From Methylocystis echinoides (GTDB taxonomy: Bacteria; Pseudomonadota; Alphaproteobacteria; Rhizobiales; Beijerinckiaceae): a stretch of 64,000 nucleotides of DNA. A model generated the notes under the pieces. The model was not told where the DNA came from. It was given only the letters and a program-made list of their open reading frames with translations, and did no database searches. The DNA lies in the NCBI RefSeq assembly GCF_027923385.1, contig NZ_BSEC01000001.1, positions 1,252,501-1,316,500 on the forward strand, written 5' to 3'. How positions within the stretch are numbered: position 1 is the first letter of the stretch; the number at the start of each line of letters is the position of its first letter. A program made the position numbers and the translations under genes. Below are positions 9,058-17,628 of the stretch, piece after piece.

Positions 9058-11736
9058 ATGACCAAGTGGGTGTATAGTTTCAGCGCCGGCCGTTCGGAAG
9101 GGTCGGCCGCCATGCGGGAGCTTCTCGGCGGCAAGGGCGCCAATCTCGCCGAAATGGCCGCGCTGGGCCTGCCGGTGCCGCCCGGCTTCACCATCACGAC
9201 CGACGTCTGCGCCTTCTTCTACGCCAATGGCCACAGCTTCCCGCCCAATCTGGAAGCCCAGGTCGACGCGGCCATGGCCGAGATCGGCCGCGTCGCCGGC
9301 CACGCCTTCAACGACGCCAAATGGCCGCTGCTCGTCTCGGTGCGCTCCGGGGCGCGGGCCTCCATGCCCGGCATGATGGACACAGTGCTCAATCTCGGCC
9401 TCAACGACCAGACGGTCGAGGCGCTCTCGCACTATTCCGGTGACGCCCGTTTCGCCTGGGACTGCTATCGCCGCTTCATCGAAATGTATTCCTCCGTCGT
9501 GCTCGGCGTGGAGCATCATATCTTCGAGGAGGCGCTGGACGAGCTGAAGGAGGCGAAGGGCTACACGCTCGACACCCAGCTTTCCGCCGACGACTGGCGC
9601 GCCGCCACCGGGCAGTTCAAGGGCATCGTCGAGGCCAATGCCGGGGTGAGCTTTCCGCAGGACCCGCGCGCGCAGCTCTGGGGCGCCATTCGCGCGGTGT
9701 TTTCGTCGTGGATGAACCATCGCGCCATCGTCTATCGCCATCTGCACAACATCCCCGAGAGCTGGGGCACGGCGGTCAATGTGCAGGCGATGGTGTTCGG
9801 CAATATGGACGCCAATTCCGCCACCGGCGTCGCCTTCACCCGCAATCCGTCGACCGGCGTGAAGGAGCTCTACGGCGAATATCTCATGAATGCGCAGGGC
9901 GAGGACGTCGTCGCCGGCCTGCGCACGCCGCAGCCGCTCACCGAGATCGCCAGCCGCGCCTCGCCGGGCGAGAAAATCTCGCTCGAAGCCGCCATGCCGA
10001 AAGTCTTTGCGGAATTCGTGCAGGTCGCCGACAGGCTCGAACGCCATTACCGCGACATGCAGGACATGGAGTTCACCGTCGAGCGCGGCAAATTGTGGAT
10101 GTTGCAGACGCGTGGCGGCAAGCGCACGGCGCGCGCGGCGCTCAAACTCGCCGTCGACATGGCCAATGAAGGGCTCATCACGCGCGAGGAGGCGATCCTG
10201 CGCGTCGAGCCGACCTCGCTCGATCAGTTGCTGCATCCGACCATCGACCCTTCGGCGCGGCGCGACATTCTGGTGACGGGCCTGCCGGCCTCGCCCGGCG
10301 CGGCGTTCGGCGAGATCGTCTTCAATCCTGAAGAGGCGGAGACGCTCGCGGCGTCGGGGCGCAAGGTCATTCTCGTGCGCACCGAGACGAGCCCGGAAGA
10401 CATTCACGGCATGCATGCGGCGGAAGGCATTCTCACGGCGCGCGGCGGCATGACCTCGCACGCCGCCGTCGTCGCGCGCGGCATGGGCAAGCCCTGCGTC
10501 ACCGGCGCGGGCGCGCTGCGGATCGACTACGACGAGCAGTGTTTCACTGTCGCGGGGCGGCGGTTCGTGAAGGGCGACCGGATCACCATCGACGGCTCGG
10601 CTGGCCATGTAATCGCCGGCGAAGTGAAGATGCAGCGGCCCGAACTCACCGGCGAATTCGCCGTGCTGATGGGCTGGGCGGATGATGTCCGCCGGCTGAA
10701 AGTGCGCGCCAACGCCGAGACGCCGTCCGACGCGCGCGCGGCGCGCCGCTTCGGCGCCGAGGGCATCGGGCTGGCGCGCACGGAGCACATGTTCTTCGAG
10801 GGCGAGCGCATCGTCGCGGTGCGTGAGATGATCCTCGCCGATGACGCGGAGGGCCGGCGCACCGCGCTCGCCAAATTGCTGCCAATGCAGCGCGAGGACT
10901 TCAAGCATCTCTTCGAGATCATGGCGGGCCTGCCGGTGACGATCCGCCTGCTCGATCCGCCGTTGCACGAATTCTTGCCGCATACGGATTCCGAGCTCGC
11001 CGCTGTAGCCCGCGCCATGGGCGCCGATCCGGTGAAGCTGCGCCGCCGCGCGCTGCAACTCTCCGAGTTCAATCCGATGCTTGGTTTCCGCGGCGTGCGC
11101 CTCGCCGTGGTCTTTCCCGAAATTCTCGACATGCAGGCGCGCGCGATCTTCGAGGCGGCGATTGAAGCGGGCCTCTCGACTGGCGCGGCGGCGCAGATCG
11201 AGATCATGGCGCCGCTGGTCTTCGCCCGCGCGGAGCTGGACTTCGTCAAGGCGCGCGTCGAGGCCATGGCCGCGCTCGTCGAGGATGAGACGGGCGTCCG
11301 GCCCGCCTATCACATCGGCACGATGATCGAATTGCCGCGCGCCGCGCTGCGGGCCGGCGAAATCGCGCCCTCGGCCAATTTCTTCTCCTTCGGCACCAAC
11401 GACCTCACCCAGACGACGCTCGGCATTTCGCGCGACGACTCGGGCTCCTTCCTCGGCGTCTATGTTGAAAAGGGCGTGCTGCCGCAGGACCCCTTCGTGT
11501 CGATCGATCAGGAAGGCGTCGGCGAACTCGTCGCGCTCGGCTGCCAACGCGCCCGCGCCGGGCGTCCCGACATTGTGCTCGGCGTCTGCGGCGAGCATGG
11601 CGGCGATCCGGCCTCTGTCGCCTTCTTCGAGAAGATCGGCATGGACTATGTGTCCTGCTCGCCCTTCCGCGTGCCGATCGCGCGCCTGGCCGCCGCGCAG
11701 GCGGCGCTGGGCGGCACGGCGGAAGGAACAGCGTAG
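9058..11736 (+). CDS. ppdK: Pyruvate, phosphate dikinase
   Basis: This 892-residue enzyme interconverts pyruvate, ATP and phosphate with PEP, AMP and pyrophosphate. In order: the N-terminal ATP-grasp domain starting KWVYSFSAGRSEG (with GGKGANLAEMA and MDTVLNLGLND), the central swivelling domain with the phosphohistidine motif GGMTSHAAVVARGMGKPC, and the C-terminal PEP/pyruvate barrel with NEF-type metal residues and GVCGEHGGDP holding the catalytic cysteine. The length is normal. The ATG at 9058 gives the conserved MTKWVY start. In methylotrophs and many alphaproteobacteria PPDK supplies PEP for gluconeogenesis or the serine cycle. No PPDK regulatory protein is adjacent. Upstream 213 bases presumably hold its promoter. 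Confidence 0.97.
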   Translation: MTKWVYSFSAGRSEGSAAMRELLGGKGANLAEMAALGLPVPPGFTITTDVCAFFYANGHSFPPNLEAQVDAAMAEIGRVAGHAFNDAKWPLLVSVRSGARASMPGMMDTVLNLGLNDQTVEALSHYSGDARFAWDCYRRFIEMYSSVVLGVEHHIFEEALDELKEAKGYTLDTQLSADDWRAATGQFKGIVEANAGVSFPQDPRAQLWGAIRAVFSSWMNHRAIVYRHLHNIPESWGTAVNVQAMVFGNMDANSATGVAFTRNPSTGVKELYGEYLMNAQGEDVVAGLRTPQPLTEIASRASPGEKISLEAAMPKVFAEFVQVADRLERHYRDMQDMEFTVERGKLWMLQTRGGKRTARAALKLAVDMANEGLITREEAILRVEPTSLDQLLHPTIDPSARRDILVTGLPASPGAAFGEIVFNPEEAETLAASGRKVILVRTETSPEDIHGMHAAEGILTARGGMTSHAAVVARGMGKPCVTGAGALRIDYDEQCFTVAGRRFVKGDRITIDGSAGHVIAGEVKMQRPELTGEFAVLMGWADDVRRLKVRANAETPSDARAARRFGAEGIGLARTEHMFFEGERIVAVREMILADDAEGRRTALAKLLPMQREDFKHLFEIMAGLPVTIRLLDPPLHEFLPHTDSELAAVARAMGADPVKLRRRALQLSEFNPMLGFRGVRLAVVFPEILDMQARAIFEAAIEAGLSTGAAAQIEIMAPLVFARAELDFVKARVEAMAALVEDETGVRPAYHIGTMIELPRAALRAGEIAPSANFFSFGTNDLTQTTLGISRDDSGSFLGVYVEKGVLPQDPFVSIDQEGVGELVALGCQRARAGRPDIVLGVCGEHGGDPASVAFFEKIGMDYVSCSPFRVPIARLAAAQAALGGTAEGTA

Positions 11737-11836
11737 GCGCGCTGCGTGTGCGCCGCTCGGTGAGGGAATACCATTCATCCAGCGGGCCTCAACGATCTGG
11801 ACGAGCCGGTCCGTCGCATCGAGCAGCGTCGCCGGC

Positions 11837-12511
11837 TCACGAACTCTCCAGTTCCTCGCCGAGGTGGTTCGACTCGAAGCGGCGCACGACCAGTCGGACG
11901 AGATAGAGACCGAATTTCGGGTTCTGGAAGTAGAGCTGCTCGAACTGCTCATAGGTGATCGACAGAAGCCGCACGTCAGTGAGGCATTTGGCGGAGGCGG
12001 TGCGTTTGCAGTTCTTCGTGAACAGCGCCATCTCGCCGAAAATGGCGCCGGGCTCCAGAATGACGCCATGCTCGGAAATCTCGATGCGGCCCTCGACGAG
12101 AAGATAGGCCTGCTCGGCCACGTCTCCCTTTTCGAAGACGAAGTCGGTGGCGCGGAAGCTGTCGAGATGCATGAAGGGCTTGAGCCACTCGAAATTGAGA
12201 TCGCTGTCGCTCGCCGCCCGCACGCTCCTGATCAGCCGGCGCATCTCCAGCAGGCGCGTGGCGTTGAGCGGCAGGTTGATCGAATGCTTGGTCAGAACCG
12301 CCAGATTGCCGGACAGCAGCCCATAGGTGATGCCCAGCACATTGCTGGTCATCGCGGCGGCGCGCAGCGGGATCATGCCCTTGAAATAGGCCGCCCCGAC
12401 AACAGCCGCGGCCTCGAACCAGCCAACGGTCGAGGTTACTGTCGAGAGCGTCGATTTGCCGCTGTCCGAAGCGGTCCAGCTCGTCACGGCGTCAATTAGA
12501 TTTTCGAGCAT
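11837..12511 (-). CDS. Membrane protein with cyclic-nucleotide-binding domain
   Basis: This 224-residue protein has two short hydrophobic stretches near the N-terminus (about residues 30-70, WFEAAAVVGAAYFKG and AAAMTSNVLGITYGLLSG), then a Crp-like beta-roll domain (about 105-205) with EKGDVAEQAYLLVEGRIEI and the phosphate-binding-cassette region EPGAIFGEMALFT. The cassette lacks the usual R-A/S-A motif (KNCKRTASAKC), though an arginine is nearby, so ligand binding is uncertain. There is no DNA-binding domain. It resembles Popeye-like or cNMP-sensing membrane proteins of Rhizobiales whose role is unknown. The start is secure: AGGAGGAATA lies directly before the ATG. It converges on ppdK. Confidence 0.82.
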   Translation of the reverse strand: MLENLIDAVTSWTASDSGKSTLSTVTSTVGWFEAAAVVGAAYFKGMIPLRAAAMTSNVLGITYGLLSGNLAVLTKHSINLPLNATRLLEMRRLIRSVRAASDSDLNFEWLKPFMHLDSFRATDFVFEKGDVAEQAYLLVEGRIEISEHGVILEPGAIFGEMALFTKNCKRTASAKCLTDVRLLSITYEQFEQLYFQNPKFGLYLVRLVVRRFESNHLGEELESS

Positions 12512-12617
12512 TATTCCTCCTGCGATTCGCAGCCCTGTTGTCTTAACGCGCGCGGCGGGGATTTATAAAGCCCTTGTCCGACTGGACTTTCCGATGCGCT
12601 GTCGCACATTCTGGGCC

Positions 12618-13034
12618 ATGCGGCAGGCGACGCGAATCATCAGGCTGGAGACCGGCGGGCGCGGGTTCTACGACTGCACCGCCGCGCTCGTCGATTTTGT
12701 CCGCGGCGCGCGCATGGGCGAGGGGCTGCTGACGGTCTTCTGCCGGCACACCTCGGCCTCTCTGCTTGTTCAGGAGAATGCCGATCCGAGCGTGCTGAGC
12801 GATCTGCAAGCGGCCTTCGACCGGCTCGCGCCGGAAAGCGCGCAATACGCCCATGATACGGAAGGCCCCGACGACATGCCGGCGCATATCCGCGCCGCGC
12901 TCACCCAGACCCAGCTTTCCATTCCCGTGATCGGCGGGGCGCTGGCGCTGGGAAACTGGCAGGGCGTCTATCTCGTCGAGCACCGCCGCCGGCTGCACCG
13001 GCGCGAGATTGCGCTTCATCTGATCGGTGAATAG
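12618..13034 (+). CDS. YjbQ-family protein (UPF0047, secondary thiamine-phosphate synthase-like)
   Basis: From the ATG at 12618 this is a 138-residue protein, the normal length of the YjbQ/UPF0047 family. It contains the family signatures FCRHTSASLLVQENADPSV, HDTEGPDDMPAHIRAAL and the closing GNWQGVYLVEHRRRLHRREI. The histidines in these motifs form the putative metal/active site. Members show weak thiamine-phosphate synthase activity, but the physiological role is unknown. An in-frame ATG eight codons earlier (12594) is possible but adds residues outside the fold. It is divergent from the cyclic-nucleotide-binding gene. Confidence 0.9.
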   Translation: MRQATRIIRLETGGRGFYDCTAALVDFVRGARMGEGLLTVFCRHTSASLLVQENADPSVLSDLQAAFDRLAPESAQYAHDTEGPDDMPAHIRAALTQTQLSIPVIGGALALGNWQGVYLVEHRRRLHRREIALHLIGE

Positions 13035-13145
13035 GCGCTTGCAACCGCTGGCGCCCCATTCTGGGACGCGCAGCCTGAGCTATGCTGCAACGCTTCTGCA
13101 AGGCTAACGAAGCGATAATCACGATCGGGAAAAGTACTGGCGTGT

Positions 13146-13166
13146 GGAGAGCGGGTCACGCTCTCC
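13146..13166. repeat. Perfect hairpin ahead of the SleB-type hydrolase gene
   Basis: GGAGAGCG and CGCTCTCC form an eight-base perfect stem with a five-base loop, ending 29 bases before the predicted ATG at 13196. No T tract follows. If transcribed with the gene it would lie in its 5' untranslated region and could hinder ribosome access, but a chance palindrome is possible. Confidence 0.4.
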
Positions 13167-13195
13167 AGCGCCCTTGCGTCGATCCGGGCAGGCTT

Positions 13196-14494
13196 ATGCG
13201 TCGTCAGTCGAAAGCGCGTCGAGTTGCAAGCGCCAGCGCGCCCTGGGCGCTGAACGTCATTGCGCCATGGGCGCTCGGCGTGGGCGTGCTCGTCTCCTTC
13301 ACGGCGGACGCCGGGCAGGACGCGGCGGCCGACTGGAACGTCGCCCCGCTCACCGCCCGCGCCCGCGCGCTCGCCGAGCCGACCGCCTTCCAGCTCGCCT
13401 CCTTCGGCGAGGCGGCCTCGGGCGACCTCGGCCTGTCCGGCCAGAGCCGGGCGCTGGTGCAGCACGCCCGCCTCATGGTCGGCGCGCCGGACGATCTGCG
13501 GTCGATCCCCGACGAGAGCGAGCCGCATGTCGACCTCAAGCCCGATGTGAGACATTTTCCCGAAGTCGACCGCACGCACAAGGGCGATCCCGTCATCGCC
13601 ATGCGTCCGGGCTTCGAGACGCAGATCATCAATCCGGCCGCGCTCGGCCTCGCCGAGCCGTCGCGGCTCACTTTCCGCGTCGAGGGCAAACATGCCGCCC
13701 GCACCAGCGTCGCGCTGGCGCCGCGCGGCCCGGCGCCCGGCGACGAGTCCATCTACGAGGCCGAGGCCGCGCGCGCCGAGGCGCTGACGACGACACAGAC
13801 GCAAAAATCGACGGCCGCCGCCTCGCCCTCGCAAACCGCGACCACCGCGACGCCGCCGGTCAGCGAGACGCCGCGCGACACGAGCTCGAAGGACATCGCC
13901 GAGCGCGCCCTGCATGGCGCGACGCCTTCCGTCACGCGCGCCGTGGCGCTCAGCTCCTCGACGCCGGCGCAGCCGGACGCGCTGCCGATCGAGGTCTCGT
14001 CCTTCCCGCAGGCGCGACTGGCGCTGGGCGGGGTCGGGCAGGAGGCGTCGCGGCCGGATTACGCGTCTCTGGTTGGCCGGGACAATATGGACCGCGAGCG
14101 GCGCTGCCTTGCCGAAGCCGTTTATTTCGAGTCGCGCAGCGAGCCCGAGGCCGGGCAGGCGGCGGTCGCGCAGGTCGTTCTCAACCGCGTGCAGAGCGGG
14201 CTTTATCCGGCGTCGGTCTGCGGCGTGGTGTATCAGAACCGGCATCACTACAAGGCGTGCCAGTTCTCCTTCGCCTGCGAAGGCAAGTCGCTGCGCATCA
14301 CCGAGCAGGAATCCTGGGCGACGGCGGTGCGCATCGCCAATGAGGTCATGGACGGCCACACCTACATCAGCGACGTGGGCCGCTCGACGCATTACCACGC
14401 AACCTATGTGAAACCGCGCTGGGCGCGCGCGCTCACCCGCATGGACATGATCGGCCGGCACATCTTCTACAGGTTGAAGCCCGGCCAGACGTGA
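13196..14494 (+). CDS. Cell wall hydrolase, SleB (Hydrolase_2) domain, membrane-anchored
   Basis: This 432-residue protein has a basic N-terminus and hydrophobic segment (ALNVIAPWALGVGVLVSF) that acts as a signal or anchor. A long low-complexity, Ala/Thr/Ser/Pro-rich linker follows. The C-terminal SleB/CwlJ-type domain (about residues 300-425) carries the catalytic glutamate region RRCLAEAVYFESRSE, then GQAAVAQVVLNRV, CQFSFACEG and DVGRSTHYHA. The domain is predicted to cut peptidoglycan; in Rhizobiales such proteins are spread through the genome and are not linked to sporulation. The start is chosen at MRRQSKARR because it puts positive charges before the anchor. A small hairpin lies just upstream. 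Confidence 0.88.
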   Translation: MRRQSKARRVASASAPWALNVIAPWALGVGVLVSFTADAGQDAAADWNVAPLTARARALAEPTAFQLASFGEAASGDLGLSGQSRALVQHARLMVGAPDDLRSIPDESEPHVDLKPDVRHFPEVDRTHKGDPVIAMRPGFETQIINPAALGLAEPSRLTFRVEGKHAARTSVALAPRGPAPGDESIYEAEAARAEALTTTQTQKSTAAASPSQTATTATPPVSETPRDTSSKDIAERALHGATPSVTRAVALSSSTPAQPDALPIEVSSFPQARLALGGVGQEASRPDYASLVGRDNMDRERRCLAEAVYFESRSEPEAGQAAVAQVVLNRVQSGLYPASVCGVVYQNRHHYKACQFSFACEGKSLRITEQESWATAVRIANEVMDGHTYISDVGRSTHYHATYVKPRWARALTRMDMIGRHIFYRLKPGQT

Positions 14495-14563
14495 GATCCG
14501 ACGCTGTTCCCGCCGCGCGCCGCTCTACTTGATGTGAGCGGACCTTAATCGCGGGAGCGTTTC

Positions 14564-14782
14564 ATGGAGCATACAGTCTACAAGGTTGTCGAACTCGTCG
14601 GCGCGTCGCCGGACAGCATCGAGGACGCCATCACGGCGGCCATCCAGCGCGCCGGACTGAGCCTGCGTCATCTCCAATGGTTCGAGGTGGTTCAGATTCG
14701 CGGCCGGATCGACAAGGGAAATGTCGACAAATATCAGGTGACGCTGAAGGTCGGCTTCGCCCACGATCTGGAGCACGAGTAG
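14564..14782 (+). CDS. Dodecin family protein
   Basis: This is a 72-residue protein with the complete dodecin pattern: HTVYKVVELVGASPDSIEDAI, the helix, then LRHLQWFEVVQIRGRID and the final strand YQVTLKVGF. Dodecins form hollow 12-mers that store or buffer flavins; the tryptophan in LQWFEV is the one that stacks on flavin rings in the family. A GGGAG ribosome binding site precedes the start. It follows the SleB-type hydrolase and is followed by a palindromic repeat element. Confidence 0.92.
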   Translation: MEHTVYKVVELVGASPDSIEDAITAAIQRAGLSLRHLQWFEVVQIRGRIDKGNVDKYQVTLKVGFAHDLEHE

Positions 14783-14788
14783 CGAGGG

Positions 14789-14904
14789 CTCCCTCTCCCG
14801 CTTTCGCGGGAGAGAGGACCTTTGAGCAGCGCCGCCGGCTCCCTCTCCCGCCGTGGCCCGTCGAAAGGGGCGCGTCTCGAGACGCGCTTTGGCGGGGGAG
14901 GGGG
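14789..14904. repeat. Palindromic repeat element between dodecin and phasin genes
   Basis: Two hairpin modules lie side by side. The first is CTCCCTCTCCCGCTTTCGCGGGAGAGAGG. The second starts CTCCCTCTCCCGCCGTGGCCCGTC, includes the GCGCGTCTCGAGACGCGC palindrome, and ends GGCGGGGGAGGGGG. Both modules resemble parts of the long copies at 5626-5778 and 43448-43602, so this is a shorter member of the same family sitting between two convergent genes. Confidence 0.8.
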
Positions 14905-14913
14905 CCATGTCGT

Positions 14914-15291
14914 CTAATGCCCCTTGCCTGTCCCATTGCCGCCGCCAAGCTGCGTCCAGAAACGCGCGCCGGCGGCAAGAATGTCCTGGGTGTCGGAGAG
15001 CGCCCTGCGCGCGTCCTCGCTCGCCATCTCCATGTGCTTTGCGGTCCAGCTCTGAAAGAGGCTCGCCGTTTCGGTGAGCGAGCGCGCCGAGGTGAGCTTG
15101 TTGGCGAAATCGACCGCCAGATTGGCCTCGTTCTGTATCCGGTCGAGCCATTTCCGGTGGGAATTTTGGATCCTGTCGAGAAATTCGGATTGCGCGCCGG
15201 CGGCGTCCTCGAGACGCTGGCGGCCCTCGGCCAGGAACGCCTGAGATGCGGCGGCCATTCGTTCGCCCTGCCGTTCTTCCTGCTGGGTCAT
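14914..15291 (-). CDS. Phasin family protein
   Basis: This 125-residue, largely helical protein has the phasin-type stretch RKWLDRIQNEANLAVDFANKLTSARSLTETASLFQSW and a following helix KHMEMASEDARRALSDTQDI. Phasins coat polyhydroxyalkanoate granules, or in some Rhizobiales act as small helical accessory proteins. The Gly-rich C-terminus (GGGNGTGKGH) is unstructured. The start at 15291 follows a strong GAGGAGGAG ribosome binding site. No PHA synthase or depolymerase lies in the window, so the link to storage polymer is by family only. Confidence 0.85.
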   Translation of the reverse strand: MTQQEERQGERMAAASQAFLAEGRQRLEDAAGAQSEFLDRIQNSHRKWLDRIQNEANLAVDFANKLTSARSLTETASLFQSWTAKHMEMASEDARRALSDTQDILAAGARFWTQLGGGNGTGKGH

Positions 15292-15619
15292 GATGCTCCT
15301 CCTCGATCGTAGGCGCTCGCCCGCTGTCCCGCCAAGGCGACGTGCATGTGTCTGAACTAACGATTTTTCAGTTAGTTGAGAGCTTGCCAGGCTGCCTTCG
15401 GCTAATCTTGTGTGGGGAACGGATCTGGACGCGGGCATCGCGATAGATAGGACTTCAGCGACGCCCGACAAACCCAATCTCGCATTGCGCGCGCGCCGCT
15501 CACGCCCGAAGCGATGTTCCGCGCCCTGACGGGCGGAAACCGACGCAGAGGCCATGGCCGAGGCTGCGGCATTGCCGCGCTAAATCGGTCGTGCGCCTGC
15601 CTGCGAAGTCAAAAACGCC
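15292..15619. other. Intergenic stretch with no gene
   Basis: These 328 bases hold no supported gene. They contain the phasin promoter region and a small inverted repeat AACTAAC/GTTAGTT near 15356-15378 around GATTTTTCA. The base composition falls noticeably from about 15,600 onward, so this gap marks the edge of the lower-GC block that follows. Confidence 0.5.
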
Positions 15620-17050
15620 TCAAGGAGCTGAAATCGCCGCAACAAATCCAGCGGCCTGCACGGCCAAGATCGTCAAGACGGGAACCCAGCGGTTCCGGGA
15701 AGCCGGCGACGTCAACAGGTGTGAATACTTCCACCACAGAAACGACAGGACCACGCCAAAAGCTGTTCCGCTTGCGGCCATCGGCCCGACGATGAGCGGG
15801 TCGGATGATAGAGAGAAGGCGTAAAACATCGCCGCGGAGGCGACAATTGCAAAGGCGATACTAAGGAAAGCGAGCATGACTTCGAAGACTGGCGAATAGG
15901 TAAACAGGTTCATTCTGTTCCAGATCAGCGACGCAAGATCGTCATCAACGAAGTAAGCTTCTTGCCTTGCGCGGATATTCTGTCGATGGAAAGATATGAG
16001 AGACGCTGGAAGCATCAAGACGAGAGCAGATATCCACGCGATCCATAGGTCGGCGCGCCGAAACCCCTTCGAAGTCGTGGTTGATCCGAATACCTGACCT
16101 GTTCGCCGGCTCGGAACAGCAGCAGCAGCGGCGGCGGCAGGACCAATTCTGATATCCGCCTGGGCGCGCAAATTGCCGACCAGGTTCTTCGCGGCTTCCT
16201 CCTGCTTGTCGTGAAGGATGCCCTGGCTGATGATCGACTGGGTTTCGCGCGGGTTCAAGGGATTGGCTTCGGATGCATATAGCATAATCACGCGAACCAC
16301 CTTGGGACTACTTTGGTCATCAACCACGATATCGCCTTCTTTCATAACCGACAGATGTTTGAATAAATCAGAACCGAGCTGCTCTGACGCCTTCCAGCTG
16401 CGGAAGTGTGTAAGTTTGCCAGCCACGGCCTGGACGTAACCAATGATCGGGTTGAGGACGGCTTGCCTTTCTTCCAGGGTTTTGGCGGTGTCGAATTGCC
16501 TCTTGGCCATCTGCGCAAGCGCCTTTATGCGAGGCACATCGAGTCTGCTGCGAACGATCTCTATATTCGAAAAATAGAAACTCCGCCTGCCGTCAAAATA
16601 CTGCGGGTGGTCTGCGACGAATTTCTGCGCCTCTCCTTCGCTTACTGACAAGGAAGGTGAGACATGAGTGTCGAGGTAGTAATTGTAGCTGGCGTCCAGG
16701 CGCGCAAAATCGCGGAGCTTTTCCAGTTCGAGTTTATCGACGCGCCGATCCTTATCGGTTGCCTGCTCCACCACATACATGTCGATCAATTTGTCGAGCA
16801 TGAATTTTCTTGTGTCATCGTCGATCGACTTGATAACCCCGGTCTTGAGCGAGAGCCGCACAAACCGGTCAAGGTCGACGTCGGTGATGGCTGTTCCGTT
16901 GACAGTCGCAAGGACGCGCGACTTTCTCACTTCATCGGAAGCGGAAGCGCTCCCCACCATGCAAAGCAGGAGCAAGACAAGAAACGAGGCGATGCAGAAC
17001 GCCTCTACTGGCGCACATGCTCCGAAGTGAGCGCTGAAGCGGCGATTCAT
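15620..17050 (-). CDS. Membrane-anchored SurA/EpsD-like peptidylprolyl isomerase-type protein
   Basis: This 476-residue protein has an N-terminal membrane/signal segment (ASFLVLLLLCMVGSASA) and then a SurA-N-like chaperone region (VLATVNGTAITDVDLDRFVRLSL, then KLIDMYVVEQ and SVSEGEAQKFVADHPQYF). A compact isomerase-like middle follows, and after an alanine-rich linker (about residues 305-315) there are four predicted membrane helices (LWIAWISALVLMLP, MLAFLSIAFAIVASAAMF, ASGTAFGVVLSFLWW, LTILAVQAAGFVAAI). EpsD-type proteins accompany exosortase systems; the membrane tail is unusual. It lies 26 bases after the VPEID-CTERM gene on the same strand, so they are probably one operon. Base composition is lower in GC than the flanks. 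Confidence 0.7.
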   Translation of the reverse strand: MNRRFSAHFGACAPVEAFCIASFLVLLLLCMVGSASASDEVRKSRVLATVNGTAITDVDLDRFVRLSLKTGVIKSIDDDTRKFMLDKLIDMYVVEQATDKDRRVDKLELEKLRDFARLDASYNYYLDTHVSPSLSVSEGEAQKFVADHPQYFDGRRSFYFSNIEIVRSRLDVPRIKALAQMAKRQFDTAKTLEERQAVLNPIIGYVQAVAGKLTHFRSWKASEQLGSDLFKHLSVMKEGDIVVDDQSSPKVVRVIMLYASEANPLNPRETQSIISQGILHDKQEEAAKNLVGNLRAQADIRIGPAAAAAAAVPSRRTGQVFGSTTTSKGFRRADLWIAWISALVLMLPASLISFHRQNIRARQEAYFVDDDLASLIWNRMNLFTYSPVFEVMLAFLSIAFAIVASAAMFYAFSLSSDPLIVGPMAASGTAFGVVLSFLWWKYSHLLTSPASRNRWVPVLTILAVQAAGFVAAISAP

Positions 17051-17076
17051 TTTTCCGCACGTCCTCGCCAGATTAT

Positions 17077-17622
17077 TCAGTCAATGCCTTTGTCCGGGGA
17101 GAGAGGCATGTGGCGGGAAATTCGAAGGAGATAGAGCGAGAACAAGAGCAGGGCGGCTTTCGGCAACATGCCCCCGTCGATTTCCGGCACTGTCACCTCG
17201 GTTCCAAAGGCGAACATCGTATTGAAAGTGACCGACTCGCTGGCATTTCGCGCTGAATTTTCACTGTAATGGTAGTAATCGATAGTGGTGAGATTCGATT
17301 GCAATCGATAGGCAAAATCCGGGTCTCCGCCGCCCGGCGGATTGCCGACAACTGTCGCAAGACCGCGCGCCAACGCGGAGTTGCCCCACCACGCCGTTGT
17401 TTGCAGATTGTATGCGGGCGCAGTGGTATTGCTAAAGGTTTGAGTTGTAAAAATTATATCGTAAGTGCGGCCAAGGTATATGCCGCCGCCGCCGGCCGCA
17501 TTCGAACAAGCCAAGTTACAGGTATAGATTGTCGCGATCGCAATACGCGCGAAGCCAATAGAGAGAAATATCAGAAGCACCGGGAAGGCGGTTCTGACAC
17601 CGATTTTCGAGAAGCGAGACAT
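17077..17622 (-). CDS. VPEID-CTERM sorting-signal surface protein
   Basis: This is a 181-residue secreted protein. It begins with a signal peptide (FPVLLIFLSIGFARIAIA) and ends with the tripartite exosortase sorting signal: the motif VPEIDGG, the hydrophobic helix ALLLFSLYLL and basic residues RISRH. VPEID-CTERM signals are cut by exosortase E (XrtE) systems, the alphaproteobacterial relatives of PEP-CTERM. Unusually, about 11 residues (MPLSPDKGID) follow the basic cluster. The mature part is rich in Gly, Asn, Thr and Tyr, like PEP-CTERM proteins, with two cysteines in CNLACS. The start could also be 17628 (two codons earlier). No exosortase gene is visible in the window. Confidence 0.78.
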   Translation of the reverse strand: MSRFSKIGVRTAFPVLLIFLSIGFARIAIATIYTCNLACSNAAGGGGIYLGRTYDIIFTTQTFSNTTAPAYNLQTTAWWGNSALARGLATVVGNPPGGGDPDFAYRLQSNLTTIDYYHYSENSARNASESVTFNTMFAFGTEVTVPEIDGGMLPKAALLLFSLYLLRISRHMPLSPDKGID

Positions 17623-17628
17623 CACCAT

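Noticed and set aside
8986..12069. Open frame of about 1000 codons antisense to ppdK
   Set aside because: It has the same character as other shadows: low-complexity Arg/Asp/His sequence, no domain, and complete overlap with pyruvate phosphate dikinase.
15514..15824. Short open frames downstream of the EpsD-like gene
   Set aside because: They are antisense to the end of that gene or lie in its flank, with Arg/Ser-rich random composition.
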